Below are positions 6,016 through 7,904 of a stretch of 7,904 bases of DNA, piece after piece. Made by a program: the position numbers and the translations under genes. The stretch lies in contig DATCVR010000372.1 of NCBI GenBank assembly GCA_036566745.1, positions 1 through 7,904 on the forward strand, read 5' to 3'. The notes beneath the pieces were generated by a model, which saw only the letters and a list, made by a program, of their open reading frames with translations, was not told the origin of the DNA and did not search any database. Source of the DNA: DATCVR01 sp036566745. GTDB taxonomy: Bacteria > Actinomycetota > Actinomycetes > Jiangellales > Jiangellaceae. Within the stretch, counting starts at the first letter, position 1. Each line of letters begins with the position of its first letter.

Positions 6016-6411
6016 CTAGAGCTTGCGCATCGACCAGCCCTGTTCGGCGGCGTCGGCCACGGCGGCGAGATCCTGGCCGGTCGAGGCGATCACCGCCGCT
6101 GCCACCGCACCCTCGACGAACGGCGCGTCGGCCAACCGGACCGTGGGCGCGTCGTCGTCGTCCTCGAACTCCATCAGCAGCGTCTTGGCCGTGAGGACCG
6201 AGCTGCCCATGTCCATGAGCATGACGACGCCCGCGCCGGAGTCGGCGTCGAGGACGGCGCTGCGGATGAGGTCGATGCTCGTGCCGAGCCGACCGTCGTC
6301 GGTGCCTCCGGCGGGTGCGATGCGGACGTCCGGGCCGGCCAGCGCGGCAGCTACCTCGGCGACCGCGCCGGCCAGGTCAGGACTGTGTGACACCAGGACG
6401 ATGCCGATCAC
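6016..6411 (-). CDS. dhaM: dihydroxyacetone kinase phosphotransfer subunit DhaM (single EIIA-like domain)
   Basis: Phosphoryl carrier that takes phosphate from HPr of the PTS and re-phosphorylates the ADP held by DhaL. It has 131 residues, a single EIIA-mannose-like domain. The phosphorylated histidine is His9 in GIVLVSHSPDLA, at the same number as in E. coli DhaM. GGTDDGRLGTS and VMLMDMGSS are the other conserved loops. Unlike the long E. coli protein it carries no fused HPr or enzyme-I domain, so those must be supplied elsewhere in the genome. It starts with GTG, and GTGA forms a four-base overlap with the dhaL stop; there is no clear ribosome site, so translation is probably coupled. It is the last gene of the operon and converges on the decayed sigma gene, with 34 bases between the stops. 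Confidence 0.93.
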   Translation of the reverse strand: MIGIVLVSHSPDLAGAVAEVAAALAGPDVRIAPAGGTDDGRLGTSIDLIRSAVLDADSGAGVVMLMDMGSSVLTAKTLLMEFEDDDDAPTVRLADAPFVEGAVAAAVIASTGQDLAAVADAAEQGWSMRKL

Positions 6412-7046
6412 GCCGGAGCCGCCGTGACGTCCGCCAGCGCCCGCAGGATCAGCGCGGTGGAGGCCGCGCCGGGGTCCTCGTGGCCGATGCTGCGCGGGCC
6501 GAGGTAGCTGGCCCGGCCCTTGCGCGCCTGAAGCGGGATCGTGGCGGCCAGCCCGGCGTCGGCGGCGTCGGCGGCGGCCACCGCGGCATCATGCAGGTCG
6601 GCGCCGTCGGCTGCGGCCTTGGTGAATGCCGCGGCGGCGGGAGCGAGTGCGTCGATCATCGTCTTGTCGCCCTCGGCAGCACCGCCGAGCTCCTGGATGC
6701 CCGTGAGCATTGCCGTGAGGGCGGCACCGACGGCAGCCGGGTCGGCGTCGTCGACGTCATCGAGCGACTTGCCGGCGCGGCGGAACCCGGTGCCGTACAG
6801 CGGCCCCGAGGCGCCGCCGGTCTTGGCGACCAGGCCGGTGCCGGCGGTCACGAGCACCTTGCCCGGCGTGGCCGGTTCCTTCTCGGCCAGCGCGGCGACC
6901 GAGGCGGCCAGGCCGCGCGCGAGGTTGGCACCGTGGTCGCCGTCGCCGATGGCGGCGTCGAGCTCGGTCAGCCAGTCGGCCTTCGCGGCGATCACCTCGG
7001 CGGCCTCCATGAACCAGGCGGTGGCTGTGGCGGTGTCGAAGCCCAT
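6408..7046 (-). CDS. dhaL: dihydroxyacetone kinase ADP-binding subunit DhaL
   Basis: Nucleotide-binding subunit: a tightly held ADP is phosphorylated by DhaM, and the resulting ATP phosphorylates dihydroxyacetone bound to DhaK. From the ATG at 7046 it has 212 residues, the family norm. The metal and ADP site is complete: LDAAIGDGDHGANLARG places D30, D35, D37 and H38, the same numbers as in E. coli DhaL. KTGGASGPLYGTGF (ADP pocket), EGDKTMIDAL and the C-terminal SYLGPRSIGHEDPGAAS loop are also present. This start gives a gap of only two bases after the dhaK stop and the conserved N-terminal spacing; an ATG at 7061 would add five residues (MGPVI) and overlap dhaK. Translation is presumably coupled to dhaK. 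Confidence 0.96.
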   Translation of the reverse strand: MGFDTATATAWFMEAAEVIAAKADWLTELDAAIGDGDHGANLARGLAASVAALAEKEPATPGKVLVTAGTGLVAKTGGASGPLYGTGFRRAGKSLDDVDDADPAAVGAALTAMLTGIQELGGAAEGDKTMIDALAPAAAAFTKAAADGADLHDAAVAAADAADAGLAATIPLQARKGRASYLGPRSIGHEDPGAASTALILRALADVTAAPA

Positions 7047-7048
7047 GA

Positions 7049-7904
7049 TCACCGGCCCCATCGCAGGCCGGGCGTCTCGACCGGGGCGTCCCACAGGCGT
7101 TGGAACTCGTCGGTCAGCCAGGTGACGGTGACCGAGAACCCGGCGGCGTCGAGGCTGGTGATGTAGTTGCCGACCAGGCTGCGCGCGATGGTGGCGCCGC
7201 GGCCGGTGATCCAGTCGGACGCCTCGGCGAAGGCGCCGTACAGCTCGATCAGGGGGGTGCCGCCCTGGCCGTTGAGCATGACCAGCACGTTGCCCTCGAT
7301 CGGGCGATCGGCGTGGATGGCGTCGAGGGCGTAGGCGACGAGGTCGCGGGCCGATGCGAGTTTGCCGCGCTCGCGGCCGGGTTCGCCGTGGATGCCGACG
7401 CCCAGCTCGACCTCGTCCTCGGCCAGGTCGAAGCCCGGCTTGCCGGCGGCGGGGACGGTGCCCGCGGTCAGCGAGATCGCGAACGACCGCGACCGGTCGT
7501 TGACCTCGGTGGCGATGCGGGCGACCTCGTCGAGGTCGGCGCCTGCCTCGGCCGCGGCTCCGGCGATCTTCTCCACCATCACGGTGCCACCGACGCCACG
7601 ACGACCGGCGGTGTACGTGGAGTCCTGGACCGCGACGTCGTCGTCGGTGACGACCGCCACGACCCGGATGTCGTCGTCCTCGGCCAGCTCGGCGGCCATC
7701 CTGAAGTTCAGGACGTCGCCGGTGTAGTTCTTCACGATGTGGAGCACGCCGGCCCCACCGTCTGCGGCCTTCGTGGCGGCGAGGATCTGGTCGGGCACCG
7801 GCGAGGTGTAGACCTCACCGGGCGCGGCGGCGTCGAGCATGCCGTGGCCGACGTAGCCGCCGTGCAGCGGCTCGTGGCCCGAGCCTCCGCCGGAGATCAG
7901 CCCC
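7049..7904 (-). CDS. dhaK: dihydroxyacetone kinase substrate-binding subunit DhaK (5' end outside window)
   Basis: Binds dihydroxyacetone covalently and presents it for phosphorylation to dihydroxyacetone phosphate, feeding glycolysis. The frame runs off the right edge, so the first 40-odd residues are not visible; 284 are. It opens with LISGGGSGHEPLHGGYVG, whose His (visible residue 10) matches E. coli His56. Asp63 in VKNYTGDVLNF matches Asp109 and His172 in GVGIHGEPG matches His218, the residue that forms the hemiaminal with the substrate. The spacings of 53 and 162 residues from the first His equal those in the E. coli protein. The gene is first of the visible operon, two bases ahead of dhaL. 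Related kinases act on other ketoses, but the linked DhaL and single-domain DhaM make the PTS-dependent dihydroxyacetone kinase the best call. Any promoter or regulator lies beyond the window. Confidence 0.97.
   Translation of the reverse strand, partial: GLISGGGSGHEPLHGGYVGHGMLDAAAPGEVYTSPVPDQILAATKAADGGAGVLHIVKNYTGDVLNFRMAAELAEDDDIRVVAVVTDDDVAVQDSTYTAGRRGVGGTVMVEKIAGAAAEAGADLDEVARIATEVNDRSRSFAISLTAGTVPAAGKPGFDLAEDEVELGVGIHGEPGRERGKLASARDLVAYALDAIHADRPIEGNVLVMLNGQGGTPLIELYGAFAEASDWITGRGATIARSLVGNYITSLDAAGFSVTVTWLTDEFQRLWDAPVETPGLRWGR

Noticed and set aside
6315..7166. 283-residue + strand frame across dhaL.
   Set aside because: Antisense to dhaL and dhaM, whose catalytic residues are all in place; composition is off-frame.
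1..7904. Search by eye for tRNA or rRNA genes, CRISPR repeats, insertion sequences or phage genes.
   Set aside because: None seen. There are no regularly spaced repeats, no transposase-like frame, and no inverted terminal repeats around the pseudogene block.

Overview
The window is very GC-rich, with strongly G/C-biased third codon positions, mostly short or absent gene gaps, and stop/start overlaps of the ATGA or GTGA type. Together with the gene families seen (DrrAB-type ABC exporter, NarL-type two-component pair, an ECF41-type sigma factor with a SnoaL-like tail, a three-gene PTS-type dihydroxyacetone kinase), this points to a chromosomal segment of a high-GC actinobacterium. I cannot name the genus from sequence alone.

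Layout, left to right. (1) 1-1296, + strand: C-terminal part of a superfamily 2 DEAD/DEAH-type helicase, cut by the window edge. (2) 1311-3145, - strand: a two-gene ABC-2 exporter of the DrrA/DrrB (daunorubicin/doxorubicin resistance) type, ATPase first, permease overlapping it by 4 bases. (3) 3146-3375: a divergent regulatory region with an 18-bp palindrome, a longer spaced inverted repeat, a possible leaderless promoter for the + strand genes, and a possible 22-codon upstream ORF overlapping the ATPase start. (4) 3376-5186, + strand: sensor histidine kinase and NarL/LuxR response regulator, overlapping by 4 bases. (5) 5187-5981: a gene graveyard, with a 5'-truncated, frameshifted DoxX-like remnant on the - strand abutting a 5'-truncated ECF41-type sigma factor remnant on the + strand that carries an internal deletion and three frame changes. 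(6) 6016-7904, - strand: dhaK (5' end outside the window), dhaL and dhaM, tightly packed.

How the genes probably work together. The kinase/regulator pair is divergent to the exporter and shares its control region, so the likeliest reading is a stress- or drug-sensing module in which the regulator controls its own operon and perhaps the exporter. The dha operon should phosphorylate dihydroxyacetone to dihydroxyacetone phosphate, using phosphate passed from PEP through PTS enzyme I and HPr encoded elsewhere. All catalytic residues checked in DhaK, DhaL and DhaM are present. The pseudogene block is the most unusual part: its two remnants point away from each other and are both missing their 5' ends at the same junction, as if one deletion removed a shared divergent promoter. 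I found no evidence of a wholly new system; the most distinctive observations are this decay scar and the operator architecture between the exporter and the two-component genes.
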